This document shows, one piece after another, positions 43,469 through 52,098 of a DNA stretch of 64,000 nucleotides (positions are counted from its first letter, which is position 1; every line of letters begins with the position of its first letter). The DNA lies in contig NZ_JAIVFN010000008.1 of assembly GCF_030015065.1 (NCBI RefSeq), forward strand, positions 1-64,000. The letters run 5' to 3'. The notes beneath the pieces are model-generated. The model was not told where the DNA came from. It ran no database searches and worked only from the letters and a program-made list of their open reading frames with translations. Origin of the DNA: Xanthobacter autotrophicus. Its GTDB lineage: Bacteria > Pseudomonadota > Alphaproteobacteria > Rhizobiales > Xanthobacteraceae. The position numbers were made by a program, and so were the translations under genes.

Positions 43469-44620
43469 ATGCTCGATTATGAAACCCTGCGCCTCGTCTG
43501 GTGGGTTCTGGTGGGAACTCTCCTCATCGGCTTCGCCATTGCCGACGGCATGGACATGGGGGTGGGCGTCCTGCTCCCCTTCCTCGGCAAGTCCGATGCC
43601 GAGCGCCGCGTGATCATCAACACCGTCGGGCCCCACTGGGACGGCAACCAGGTGTGGCTGATCACCGCCGGCGGCGCGATTTTCGCTGCCTGGCCTGCGG
43701 TCTATGCCGCAGCCTTCTCCGGCTTCTACCTCGCCATGCTGGTGGTGCTCATCGCCCTGTTCTTCCGGCCGGTCGGCTTCGACTATCGCAGCAAGATCGC
43801 CGATCCGCGCTGGCGCAGCGCCTGGGACTGGGGCCTGTTCGTGGGCGGGCTGGTGCCCGCGCTCATCTTCGGGGTGGCGTTCGGCAACATCCTTCAGGGC
43901 GTGCCGTTCCACCTCGACAGCTTCCTCAAGCCGCATTACGGCTCAACCTTCATCTGGGCGCTGTTCGGGCTGCTCAATCCGTTCGCGCTGCTGGCGGGGG
44001 TCGTCAGCGTGGCGATGCTGACGGTGCACGGTGCCGTGTGGCTGCAGTTGCGCACTGAAGACACCATCGCCGCACGGGCGAAGGGGGTCATCTCCTGGCT
44101 GGCGCCCACCCTCGCCGTGCTGTTCGCCTTGGGCGGCGTGTGGGTCTATCTCGCAATCGACGGCTATCGCATCGTCTCCCAGCCCCCGCTCACTGCGCTG
44201 CCGAATCCGTTGGCGAAGGAAGTGGCGCGCGAAGCCGGCGCCTGGTTCGCCATCTATCGCAACATGCCGATCGCCATGCTTGCGCCGGCCATCGGGCTTG
44301 CCGCCCCGCTGCTGACATGGGCGCTGTCGCGCATGAACCGTCCCGGCTTCGCCTACGTGACGAGCGCCATGACTCTCACGGGCATCATCGGCACGGCGGG
44401 GCTCTCCATGTTCCCCTTCATCATGCCTTCCAGCACGGACCTCACCTCGAGCCTCACCCTTTGGGACGCCGCATCGAGCGCCCTGACCCTGAAGGTCATG
44501 CTGGGCGCGGTGGTGATCTTCCTGCCGATCGTGCTGCTCTACACCCTATGGTGCTATCGCACCATGTGGGGAAAGGTGACGGTGGCCGACATCGAGACCC
44601 GCCAGCATCAGGCCTACTGA
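43469..44620 (+). CDS. cydB: Cytochrome bd ubiquinol oxidase subunit II
   Basis: 383 residues with eight hydrophobic segments. The N-terminus MLDYETLRLVWWVLVGTLLI, DGMDMGVGVLLPFLG and WDGNQVWLITAGGAIFAAWP are hallmark CydB motifs. It lies 26 bp after cydA with a GAAAGGA ribosome site and forms the oxidase with CydA and CydX. Confidence 0.97.
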   Translation: MLDYETLRLVWWVLVGTLLIGFAIADGMDMGVGVLLPFLGKSDAERRVIINTVGPHWDGNQVWLITAGGAIFAAWPAVYAAAFSGFYLAMLVVLIALFFRPVGFDYRSKIADPRWRSAWDWGLFVGGLVPALIFGVAFGNILQGVPFHLDSFLKPHYGSTFIWALFGLLNPFALLAGVVSVAMLTVHGAVWLQLRTEDTIAARAKGVISWLAPTLAVLFALGGVWVYLAIDGYRIVSQPPLTALPNPLAKEVAREAGAWFAIYRNMPIAMLAPAIGLAAPLLTWALSRMNRPGFAYVTSAMTLTGIIGTAGLSMFPFIMPSSTDLTSSLTLWDAASSALTLKVMLGAVVIFLPIVLLYTLWCYRTMWGKVTVADIETRQHQAY

Positions 44621-44730
44621 AGGGTAAGGGGCGCCACCCAGCCCATCACGCTCTTCCGCCCGCGGGAGCGGCAGGCACATCACCCCTATCCCGGAATCGG
44701 GCTTTTCATCGCAGTGAAGGAGACGGAAAC

Positions 44731-44853
44731 ATGTGGTATTTCGCATGGGTCCTGGGCGTCGCGGCCGCATTGGCCATGGGCGTTATCAATGTCATGTGGT
44801 TCGAATTCCAGAACGAGTTCGACGAGCGCGACGGAACTCGCTCGAATCCGTGA
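44731..44853 (+). CDS. cydX: Cytochrome bd small subunit CydX
   Basis: 40-residue single-helix protein. MWYFAWVLGVAAALAMGVIN, then WFEFQNEF, is the CydX/YbgT consensus. GGAGACGG lies just upstream of the ATG. In E. coli CydX stabilises the heme centres of the oxidase. It is 110 bp after cydB, in the usual place. Confidence 0.95.
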   Translation: MWYFAWVLGVAAALAMGVINVMWFEFQNEFDERDGTRSNP

Positions 44854-44882
44854 CGCCGCCATGATCACCGGGAGGTGTCAGC

Positions 44883-46664
44883 ATCACCACTGAACGTGCG
44901 CCCGATGAGAAAGCCGACCGCAAGCGCCTGTCGGGCTTCCTTTCCCGCTTCAGGAGTTCGGCGAAGGGTGATCTGCGCCTCACCATGACCTGTTCGGTGG
45001 TGACGGGCCTTCTCGTCATCGCGCAGGCCTTCCTGGTGGCGCGGGTCCTGAACGGGGTCCTGTTCCACAACCTGCCCATTGGCGCCTTCCCGGCGGAGAT
45101 GGCCGGGCTGGTCGCCGCCATCGCCCTGCGCTTCGGTTCGGTCTGGTCCACCGAGCGCTTTGGCTTTTCCGCCGCCGCCAAGGTGATGCGGGCGCTGCGG
45201 GCCGAACTGATCGACAAGGTGGAGACCATCGGCCCCGCCGGCCTTGCCGAGGCGCGGACCGGAGAGCTGGTCGCGGCGCTGGCCGAAGGCGTGCGGGCGG
45301 TGGAACCTTATTATGCACGCTATATCCCCGCCTCGGTGCTGGCCGTGGTGCTGCCCCTCGCCATCGTGATGGTGGCGTTCCCCCTCGACTGGATGTCGGC
45401 GCTGATCTTCCTCGTCACCGCCCCGCTCATCCCGGTGTTCATGATTCTCATCGGCAAGGGAGCCGAGGCGCTCAACCAGAAGCAATGGCGCCGGCTCATT
45501 CGCATGTCCGGCCATCTGCTCGACGCGGTGCAGGGGCTGGCGACGCTCAAGGCCTTCAATGCCGCCGACCGCATGGCGCGGCAGGTGGCGGAGGTGGCCG
45601 ACGGCTATCGCCGCGACACCATGGCGGTGCTGCGCGTCGCCTTCCTGTCGTCCCTGGTGCTGGAATTCTTCGCCACCGTCTCCATCGCGCTGGTGGCGAT
45701 CCTCATCGGCTTCCGCCTCCTGTGGGGTGGCATGGGCTTCTTCGAGGGCCTCTTCATCCTGCTGCTGGCGCCGGAATTCTATGCCCCGCTCCGGGCCATG
45801 GGCACCGCCTACCACGCGCGCATGGAAGCCCTCGGCGCCGCCGAGCGCATGCTGGCGCTGGAGGACCTGCCGCAGCTCGCGGAGACCGGCGGCGCGACCC
45901 CCCTCCCCTCGCCCGGCGCCATCGAGATCCGGTTCGAGGACGTTCACCTCGTCTTCGCCGACGGGCGGCGGGCCCTCGCCGGGGTGAGCTTCACCATCGC
46001 GCCGGGACAGACGGTGGCGCTGGTGGGTCCCTCGGGGGCGGGCAAGACATCGCTTTTGAACCTGCTGCTCGGCTTCGTGAAACCCACCACGGGCCGGGTC
46101 CTGGTGAACGGCGTGCCGCTCGCGGAGCTGGACCTTGCCGCCTGGCGGCGGCGCATCGGCTACGTGCCGCAGCACCCGCGCCTGTTCGCCGGCACGCTGG
46201 CCGCCAACATCGCCCCCGGCGAGGACGCTCCCGACCGCGCGCGGCTGGAGCGCGCCATCGCCGATGCCGGGCTCACGGACGTGGTCGCGGCGGTTCCCGG
46301 CGGCCTTGCCGGACGGGTCGGGGAAGGCGGGGCCGGGCTTTCGGGCGGCGAGGCCCATCGCCTCGCGGTGGCCCGCGCCTTCTACCGTGATGCGCCCATG
46401 ATCGTGCTCGACGAGCCCACCGCCCATCTCGACGGGCAGAGCGAGGCCAGGGTGCAGGAGGCGCTCGCCCGGCTGCTGCCGGGCCGGACCGGCCTTGTCG
46501 CCGCCCATCGCCTCGCCGGCATCCAAGGGGCGGACCGCATCGTGGTTCTGAACGAGGGGCGGATCGCGGAGGAGGGCGACCACGCCACGCTGCTCGCCCG
46601 CGGCGGGCTCTATGCCGGCCTGCTGCGCCCCGGCCCTGCCGCAACCCCGGAGGCCGCCCAGTGA
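44883..46664 (+). CDS. cydD: Thiol reductant ABC exporter subunit CydD, probable non-AUG start
   Basis: About 593 residues: six membrane helices then an ATPase domain (Walker A GPSGAGKTS, signature LSGGEAHR, Walker B MIVLDEPTAHLD). With CydC it exports cysteine/glutathione needed for cytochrome bd assembly. The first in-frame ATG (44985) would remove the N-terminal elbow and part of helix 1. The codons before it read as protein (EKADRKRLSGFLSRFRSSAK), and a perfect GGAGG (44871-44875) stands 7 bases before ATC at 44883. No ATG, GTG or TTG occurs in frame between the stop at 44862 and 44985, so ATC is the likely initiator, or an ATG has been lost by mutation or sequencing error. Confidence 0.88.
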   Translation: MTTERAPDEKADRKRLSGFLSRFRSSAKGDLRLTMTCSVVTGLLVIAQAFLVARVLNGVLFHNLPIGAFPAEMAGLVAAIALRFGSVWSTERFGFSAAAKVMRALRAELIDKVETIGPAGLAEARTGELVAALAEGVRAVEPYYARYIPASVLAVVLPLAIVMVAFPLDWMSALIFLVTAPLIPVFMILIGKGAEALNQKQWRRLIRMSGHLLDAVQGLATLKAFNAADRMARQVAEVADGYRRDTMAVLRVAFLSSLVLEFFATVSIALVAILIGFRLLWGGMGFFEGLFILLLAPEFYAPLRAMGTAYHARMEALGAAERMLALEDLPQLAETGGATPLPSPGAIEIRFEDVHLVFADGRRALAGVSFTIAPGQTVALVGPSGAGKTSLLNLLLGFVKPTTGRVLVNGVPLAELDLAAWRRRIGYVPQHPRLFAGTLAANIAPGEDAPDRARLERAIADAGLTDVVAAVPGGLAGRVGEGGAGLSGGEAHRLAVARAFYRDAPMIVLDEPTAHLDGQSEARVQEALARLLPGRTGLVAAHRLAGIQGADRIVVLNEGRIAEEGDHATLLARGGLYAGLLRPGPAATPEAAQ

Positions 46665-48400
46665 AGGACGCCCTGCGCCTCCTCGCCCTCATGCGGCCGC
46701 AGGCGGGCTGGATGGCCCTCGCCGTCCTGCTCTCCGCCCTCGCCACCCTTGCGCATGTGGCGCTGATGGCGACCTCCGGCTGGTTCATCACCGCCATGGC
46801 GCTGGCGGGCGCGGCCGGCGCGAGCATGAATTACTTTACGCCGGCCGCCTATATCCGCGCCTTCGCCCTCGTTCGCACGGTGGGGCGCTACGCGGAGCGG
46901 CTGGTCGGCCACGAGGCGACGCTGAAATTCGTGGCGAACCTGCGCCCATGGTTCTTCGTGCGCCTTACGCCGCTCGCCCCGGCGGCGCTGGAGGATCAGC
47001 GCAGCGGCGACCTGCTGACCCACCTCAAGGGCGATATCGACCGGCTGGAATTCGCCTTCCTGCGCATTCTCTCGCCGGCTCTGGCCGCGGTGCTGGTGCT
47101 GGCCGCCGGCCTCTTCGTGGTGGCCGCCTATGACGGTGCCATGGCCCTCGTCCTGCTGGGCACGGCGCTGCTCGGCGGGCTCGGCCTGCCGCTGCTGGTG
47201 CACCGGCTCGGCGCGGCGGCGTCGCGGCGGGTCACCGCCCGCTCGGCGGACCTGAACGTGCTGCTGGTGGATCATCTGGACGGCCGGGCCGAACTCGACA
47301 TCTATGATCCGGGCCGGCGCCATCGCGCCGCGCTGGATGCCGCCAGCGACGGCCTCATCGCCGACGAGAGCCGGCTCGCCGGCATTGCCGGATTTGCCGG
47401 CGCGGGCGTCGGCCTTGCCGCGCAGACGACGCTGCTTCTGGTGCTGGCGATCGGCGCCCCGCGCGTGCTCGACGGCAGCCTGCCCGGCGCCGACCTGCCC
47501 ATGCTGGCCCTGCTGGTGCTGGCCCTGTTCGATGCCGTGGCGCCGTTGCCGCTGGCATTCCAGACCCTGCCGGGAACGCTTGCCTCCGCCCGCCGCATCT
47601 TCGCGCTGGTGGACCGGCCGGCTCCGGTGCCAGATCCGGCGGCGCCGAAGCCCGTGCCGGCCGAAGGCGCCCTCGTCTTCGCCCATGCGGGGTTCACCTA
47701 TCCCGGTGCGGCGGCGCCGGCGGTGGAGCATGTCGACCTCACCCTCGCGCCGGGGCGGCGCATCGCCATCATCGGGCCGAGCGGCTCGGGCAAGTCGAGC
47801 CTGATTGCCCTGGCGCTGCGCTTCCGCGCGGCGGAGCCGGGCGCGCTCGCCTACGGCGGGGCGCCGGTGGAGGCGTATGAGGCGGACGCCCTGCGCCAAC
47901 GCATGAGCGTGCTGGCCCAGCAGGACCACCTGTTCTCCGCCACCATTCGCGAGAACCTGCTGATCGCGGCGCCGCAGGCCTCGCCCGCTGAAATCGAGGC
48001 GGCCTGCGCCCGCGCCGGCATCCTGTCCTTCATCAAGGCCCAGCCCGACGGGCTTGAGACCTTCATCGGCGCCCACGGGGCGAAAATCTCGGGCGGGGAG
48101 GCCCGCCGCCTGGGCCTTGCCCGCACGCTGCTGAAGGAGGCGCCCATGGTCCTTCTCGATGAGCCCACCGAGGGGCTCGACGCCGATACCGAGCGGCGCG
48201 TGCTCGATGCCGTGCTGGAGGCGACACGGGCCCGCGCCCTGCTCCTCGTCACCCACCGCATGGTGCGGCTTGAAGCCATGGACGAGATCATTCTCATGGA
48301 GGCTGGGCGCATCGTCGCCCGCGGTCCGCCGGCCGAGATGATGCGGCACGTGGCGGTTGTCGAGCCGGAGGCCGACCGGCTGGGCGGAGAATCTGCATGA
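46661..48400 (+). CDS. cydC: Thiol reductant ABC exporter subunit CydC
   Basis: 579 residues: a membrane domain (LRPQ-like LMRPQAGWMALAVLLSALA start, YFTPAAYIRAFALVRTVGRY) and an ATPase domain (GPSGSGKSS, ISGGEARR, MVLLDEPTEGLD). The start is GTG 46661, overlapping the cydD stop (GTGA). Partner of CydD. Confidence 0.94.
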   Translation: MKDALRLLALMRPQAGWMALAVLLSALATLAHVALMATSGWFITAMALAGAAGASMNYFTPAAYIRAFALVRTVGRYAERLVGHEATLKFVANLRPWFFVRLTPLAPAALEDQRSGDLLTHLKGDIDRLEFAFLRILSPALAAVLVLAAGLFVVAAYDGAMALVLLGTALLGGLGLPLLVHRLGAAASRRVTARSADLNVLLVDHLDGRAELDIYDPGRRHRAALDAASDGLIADESRLAGIAGFAGAGVGLAAQTTLLLVLAIGAPRVLDGSLPGADLPMLALLVLALFDAVAPLPLAFQTLPGTLASARRIFALVDRPAPVPDPAAPKPVPAEGALVFAHAGFTYPGAAAPAVEHVDLTLAPGRRIAIIGPSGSGKSSLIALALRFRAAEPGALAYGGAPVEAYEADALRQRMSVLAQQDHLFSATIRENLLIAAPQASPAEIEAACARAGILSFIKAQPDGLETFIGAHGAKISGGEARRLGLARTLLKEAPMVLLDEPTEGLDADTERRVLDAVLEATRARALLLVTHRMVRLEAMDEIILMEAGRIVARGPPAEMMRHVAVVEPEADRLGGESA

Positions 48401-49101
48401 AGCACGTCGCCCTGTCGGAAGCCTGGACTGGCGTCGCGGACTGCAAGAACTGCACGATCCGGAACGCCGTGCTCTTCGCCGGTCTCAAGGAGACCGATTT
48501 CGACGCGCTGCACCGGCCCATTGACCAGATCGTCTACCCCGCGGGCGCGCAGATCTACGGCACCGGCGACGAGGCCAAAACCCTATTCACCGTCCGTAGC
48601 GGTTTGGTGAAGCTCACCCAGTATCTGCCGGACGGAACCCAGCGCATCGTGCGTCTGCTGCACCAGACCGACCTGTTCGGCCTGGAAGCATTGATCGAGG
48701 ATGCCTATCCCCACACGGCCACGGCCCTGCATGACACCGAACTGTGCCGGCTGCCGGTGGACGTGGTGCGCGACCTCTCCCGTGCCAGCAGCGGCCTCTA
48801 TCACGAGTTGATGGCCCGCTGGCACCGTGCCCTGTCCAGCGCCGACCGCTGGATCACCGAATTCTCCACCGGCTCCTCCCGTGATCGGGTCGTGCGTCTG
48901 CTGCTTTGGCTGTCCGAGCCCGAAGACGGTGGGCGTTGCGCGCTGTTCAGCCGGGAGGATCTCGGTGCGGTGCTTGGGCTCACCACCGAGACCGCCAGCC
49001 GCACCATGGCGGAACTGAAGCGCCACGGCTTCATTTCCGAGCCGAAACCCAATCAGATCGTGTGCGATACCGTCCGGCTCCGCCGCCTCGTGGACGGCTG
49101 A
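48397..49101 (+). CDS. Crp/Fnr-family regulator with cysteine pair
   Basis: 234 residues: cyclic-nucleotide-type beta barrel, dimer helix, and a winged helix with recognition segment TTETASRTMAELKRHG. The ExxSR pattern is that of FNR. C16 and C19 (ADCKNC) and C117 could be part of an oxygen-sensing cluster as in FNR; the exact four-Cys spacing of E. coli FNR is not reproduced. The ATG overlaps the cydC stop, so the regulator is co-transcribed with cydDC. It is the natural candidate to bind the boxes at 41748 and 12433. Confidence 0.88.
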   Translation: MKHVALSEAWTGVADCKNCTIRNAVLFAGLKETDFDALHRPIDQIVYPAGAQIYGTGDEAKTLFTVRSGLVKLTQYLPDGTQRIVRLLHQTDLFGLEALIEDAYPHTATALHDTELCRLPVDVVRDLSRASSGLYHELMARWHRALSSADRWITEFSTGSSRDRVVRLLLWLSEPEDGGRCALFSREDLGAVLGLTTETASRTMAELKRHGFISEPKPNQIVCDTVRLRRLVDG

Positions 49102-49250
49102 AAACATTCGGGGCCGCCAGACGAGACGCGTCGTGCCAAGCAACGGATTATCGTCGCCTCCCCTGCATCGCACGTCTCGCTTTCAGCGCCACCGGGTCAG
49201 CCATAAAGATGCCGTGCATCATGCTAGCGCCGAATACCTACCCCCGGGGG

Positions 49251-49349
49251 GCCTTCATTTTCGCCGCCTACACGATCAAGTGTATTGAGCGCGTATCGCC
49301 GATGCTGAACTTCAACGCGCGCAGCTTGGAGGGCATGGCGGCGCTCAAG
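49251..49349 (+). pseudogene. Internal fragment of an OsmC-family gene
   Basis: The frame reads AFIFAAYTIKCIERVSPMLN, then FNARSLEGMAAL. It is a diverged copy of the segment LAAIAACMIKGIERVTPMLN of the OsmC gene 230 bp downstream. Only this ~33-residue part survives, in a different frame from the second copy. Confidence 0.65.
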
Positions 49350-49351
49350 CC

Positions 49352-49735
49352 GCGAGCCAGCGTGCGACATCGTCCGGCTTCGCCCGGACGAAAAAGGCCG
49401 AGATCCCCCTCGACACCGACATTGGCGGGCGCGCCGATGCGTTCAACCCGGCGGAACTGTTTCTCGCCGCCATCGCCGCATGCATGATCAAGGGCATCGA
49501 GCGGGTGACCCCGATGCTGAATTTCGAGTTGCGCGGGGTGGACGTCGCGCTCCATGCCGTTCGGCAGGACGCGCCGCCGAAGATCGTCTCGGTGGATTAC
49601 GAATTGATCATCGACACCGACGAGACGGAGCAGCGCCTGGCTTTGCTCCACACCAACGTCCGCAAGTATGGCACGATTTCGAACACCGTGGCGCAAGCGA
49701 CCCCATTGGAGGGGACCATCCGAAGGAAGAGTTGA
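49352..49735 (+). pseudogene. OsmC-family protein gene without a clear start
   Basis: The frame from 49352 reads ASQRATSSGFARTKKAEIPL, DTDIGGRADAFNPAELFLAA, IAACMIKGIERVTPMLNFEL and so on to KYGTISNTVAQATPLEGTIR at 49735. This is nearly a whole OsmC/peroxiredoxin-like protein, but no ATG, GTG or TTG precedes it in frame where the N-terminus should be. The only internal ATG (49484) would give an 83-residue C-terminal piece. The upstream part was apparently replaced by the diverged fragment at 49251-49349. Confidence 0.65.
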
Positions 49736-49801
49736 GCGTCATCACGGCGCTGGCCACCCCAGTGCCCATGCCGTCAGTCGTCATCCATGAAAGGCCAAGC
49801 C

Positions 49802-50989
49802 ATGACGAAACGAGACGCGGTCATCTGCGCGCCGGTGCGCACGGCGATCGGCACCTACAATGGCACTCTGAAGGCGGTCCCCGCGACCGAGCTGGGGGCG
49901 ATTGTCGTGCGCGAGACGCTCCGTCGCTCGGGCCTCGATCCGGCCAAGCTGTCGAGCCTGATCATGGGCAACGTGGTCCAGGCCGGCAACAAGATGAACC
50001 CTGCCCGCCAGGCCGCCTTTCATGGCGGCGTGCCGGTCGAGGTGCCGGCCATGACCGTGAACCGGGTCTGCGGCTCCGGCGCCCAGGCCGTTGCCTCGGT
50101 CGCCCAGGAGATCTGGCTGGGCTTCGCCGATGCGGCGATTGCCGGCGGCATGGAGAACATGGATGCCGCGCCCTATCTCATGAGCGGCGGGCGCTGGGGC
50201 TATCGCATGGGCGATGCGCAGATCTATGATTCCATGCTGCGTGATGGCCTGAACGACGCCTTCTCGGGCGAGCATTCCGGTTGGCACACCGAAGACCTCG
50301 TGACGAAGTATGGCGTCTCCCGCGAGGATCAGGACCGTTGGGCGACGCGCTCGCAACAGCGCTTTTCCCAGGCGCAGGCCGCCGGAAAATTCGATGCCGA
50401 GATCGTCGGCGTCGAGATCAAGGGCCGCAAGGGTCCGGAGATGTTCGCCCGCGACGAGCACAATCGGCCGGACACCACGATCGAATCCCTCACCAAGCTG
50501 AAGCCGGCCTTCCGCAAGGACGGTACCATCACCGCCGGAAACGCGCCCGGGCTCAATACCGGCGCCGCGGCGATGATCCTTGCCGACCGCGATTTCGCCG
50601 CGGCGAACGGCCTCGAGCCGCTGGCGCGGCTCGTCGCCTTCGGCGTCGGCGCGGTGGAGCCGGGCATGTTCGGCATCGGTCCGGTGCCGGCGGTACGCCA
50701 GGCGCTGGGGCGTGCGGGCTGGACCATCGCGGACGTCGAGCGGGTGGAAATCAACGAGGCCTTCGCGGCGATCGCCCTCGCCGTCACCCGCGAGCTCGGC
50801 CTTGCCGAAGAGATCGTCAATGTTGAAGGTGGGGCGATCGCCCATGGCCATCCCATCGGCGCGAGCGGGGCGATCCTGACCACGCGGCTCATCCATTCGA
50901 TGCGGCGCGACGGCCTCAAGCGTGGCATCGTTACCCTCTGCATCGGCGGCGGCCAGGGCATCGCGCTCGCCATTGAGGTCCTGACCTGA
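49802..50989 (+). CDS. Acetyl-CoA acetyltransferase (thiolase)
   Basis: 395 residues. The nucleophilic cysteine is C90 (VNRVCGSGAQAV). The C-terminal EGGAIAHGHPIGASG holds the catalytic His, and VTLCIGGGQGIAL holds the second Cys. It reversibly condenses two acetyl-CoA or cleaves a beta-ketoacyl-CoA. There is no phaB or fatty-acid partner nearby, so the pathway is open. An in-frame ATG at 49787 is an alternative start. Confidence 0.93.
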   Translation: MTKRDAVICAPVRTAIGTYNGTLKAVPATELGAIVVRETLRRSGLDPAKLSSLIMGNVVQAGNKMNPARQAAFHGGVPVEVPAMTVNRVCGSGAQAVASVAQEIWLGFADAAIAGGMENMDAAPYLMSGGRWGYRMGDAQIYDSMLRDGLNDAFSGEHSGWHTEDLVTKYGVSREDQDRWATRSQQRFSQAQAAGKFDAEIVGVEIKGRKGPEMFARDEHNRPDTTIESLTKLKPAFRKDGTITAGNAPGLNTGAAAMILADRDFAAANGLEPLARLVAFGVGAVEPGMFGIGPVPAVRQALGRAGWTIADVERVEINEAFAAIALAVTRELGLAEEIVNVEGGAIAHGHPIGASGAILTTRLIHSMRRDGLKRGIVTLCIGGGQGIALAIEVLT

Positions 50990-51222
50990 AAGACATGTCC
51001 AACGCCCGCGCGGGCTGCCGGCTTCGGCCGTAATCGCGCGCGGGCTTCTTGAAGACGGCCATCGCGCCGCCGGTGGGTTCCGGGCAGAAGAACAGGCCTC
51101 CTGACGGAGCGCGCGGCCCCATGTCGTCGTTGCTCACGCCAACACTGATGCGCGTTTGCGTTCCCCGGCATCGGCGCTATTCTTCGATTTAAGAAGAATT
51201 ACAAAGCGGGAGGCCCTAGCGC

Positions 51223-52098
51223 ATGGGCACCGGTTCGCGCATGGACCGCAGGGCGGTCCTTGCAGCCGCTGCTTCGATGGTCGGCGCGACGCTCGTGCCC
51301 CTGTTCGCGCGCGCCTCGGCCGGTACCATCCGCTTCGGTCTGACCCCAGTCTTCCTGACCTCCGATCTCGAACTGCTCGGCCGGCTTCAGAGCTACCTGC
51401 GGCGGGCCACCGGTTTCCCGGTCGAGCTCGTCAGCCGGCGGACCTACCAGGAGATCACCGCGCTGCTCGTATCGGGCCAGCTCGATGCCGCATGGATCTG
51501 CGGCTATCCGTTCGTGGCCCATCGCGACGCGCTCCAGCTGGTCGCGGTTCCACTGTGGCGCGGGCAGCCGCTCTATCAGTCCTGCCTCATCGTCGACCGG
51601 GACCGTAATGCACGGGACTTCCAGGATCTCAAGGGCGACATCCACGCCTTCTCGGATCCAGATTCCAATTCCGGCTTCCTCGTCACCCGCGCGCTTCTCG
51701 CGGAGCACGGCCTGAAGCCGCCGTCCTTCTTCGCCCGCACCTTCTTCACCTACGGCCATCGCAACGTGATCCGTGCCGTGGCCTCCGGCCTTGCCCGATC
51801 CGGCTCCGTGGACGGCTACGTCCTGGCGGTGATGCGGGAGATCGAGCCGGAACTGACATCGCAGGTCGCCATCCTGCGCCGGTCCGAATGGCTTGGCTTC
51901 CCGCCCATCGCAGCCCCGCGCCATCCGGCCGACCCGCAAGCGCTCGCCGCGCTGACTGAGGCGTTTTCGCGCATGAACGGGGACGAGGACGGCCGGGCGG
52001 TGCTCGCCATGCTGCGACTCGATGGGTTCGTGCCGCAGGAGACCAGCCTCTTCGACCCTATCGCCGCAAAGGCGGCGCTCGTCGCGGGCGCCGGGTGA
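51223..52098 (+). CDS. aioX: Arsenite-sensing periplasmic binding protein
   Basis: 291 residues: a signal peptide (residues ~7-32, twin-Arg DRRAVLAAAAS), then a PhnD-like periplasmic binding fold (IRFGLTPVFLTSDLELLGRL). C93 in AAWICGYPF is placed where AioX proteins carry the cysteine implicated in arsenite binding. In Agrobacterium AioX is needed with AioSR to induce arsenite oxidase. GGGAGG lies just upstream of the ATG. The stop overlaps the start of the sensor kinase gene. Confidence 0.85.
   Translation: MGTGSRMDRRAVLAAAASMVGATLVPLFARASAGTIRFGLTPVFLTSDLELLGRLQSYLRRATGFPVELVSRRTYQEITALLVSGQLDAAWICGYPFVAHRDALQLVAVPLWRGQPLYQSCLIVDRDRNARDFQDLKGDIHAFSDPDSNSGFLVTRALLAEHGLKPPSFFARTFFTYGHRNVIRAVASGLARSGSVDGYVLAVMREIEPELTSQVAILRRSEWLGFPPIAAPRHPADPQALAALTEAFSRMNGDEDGRAVLAMLRLDGFVPQETSLFDPIAAKAALVAGAG

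Noticed and set aside
44861-44893. Ten-codon ORF starting with ATG just before cydD
   Set aside because: It overlaps the cydD ribosome site in another frame and has no recognisable product; a coupling role cannot be supported from sequence alone.
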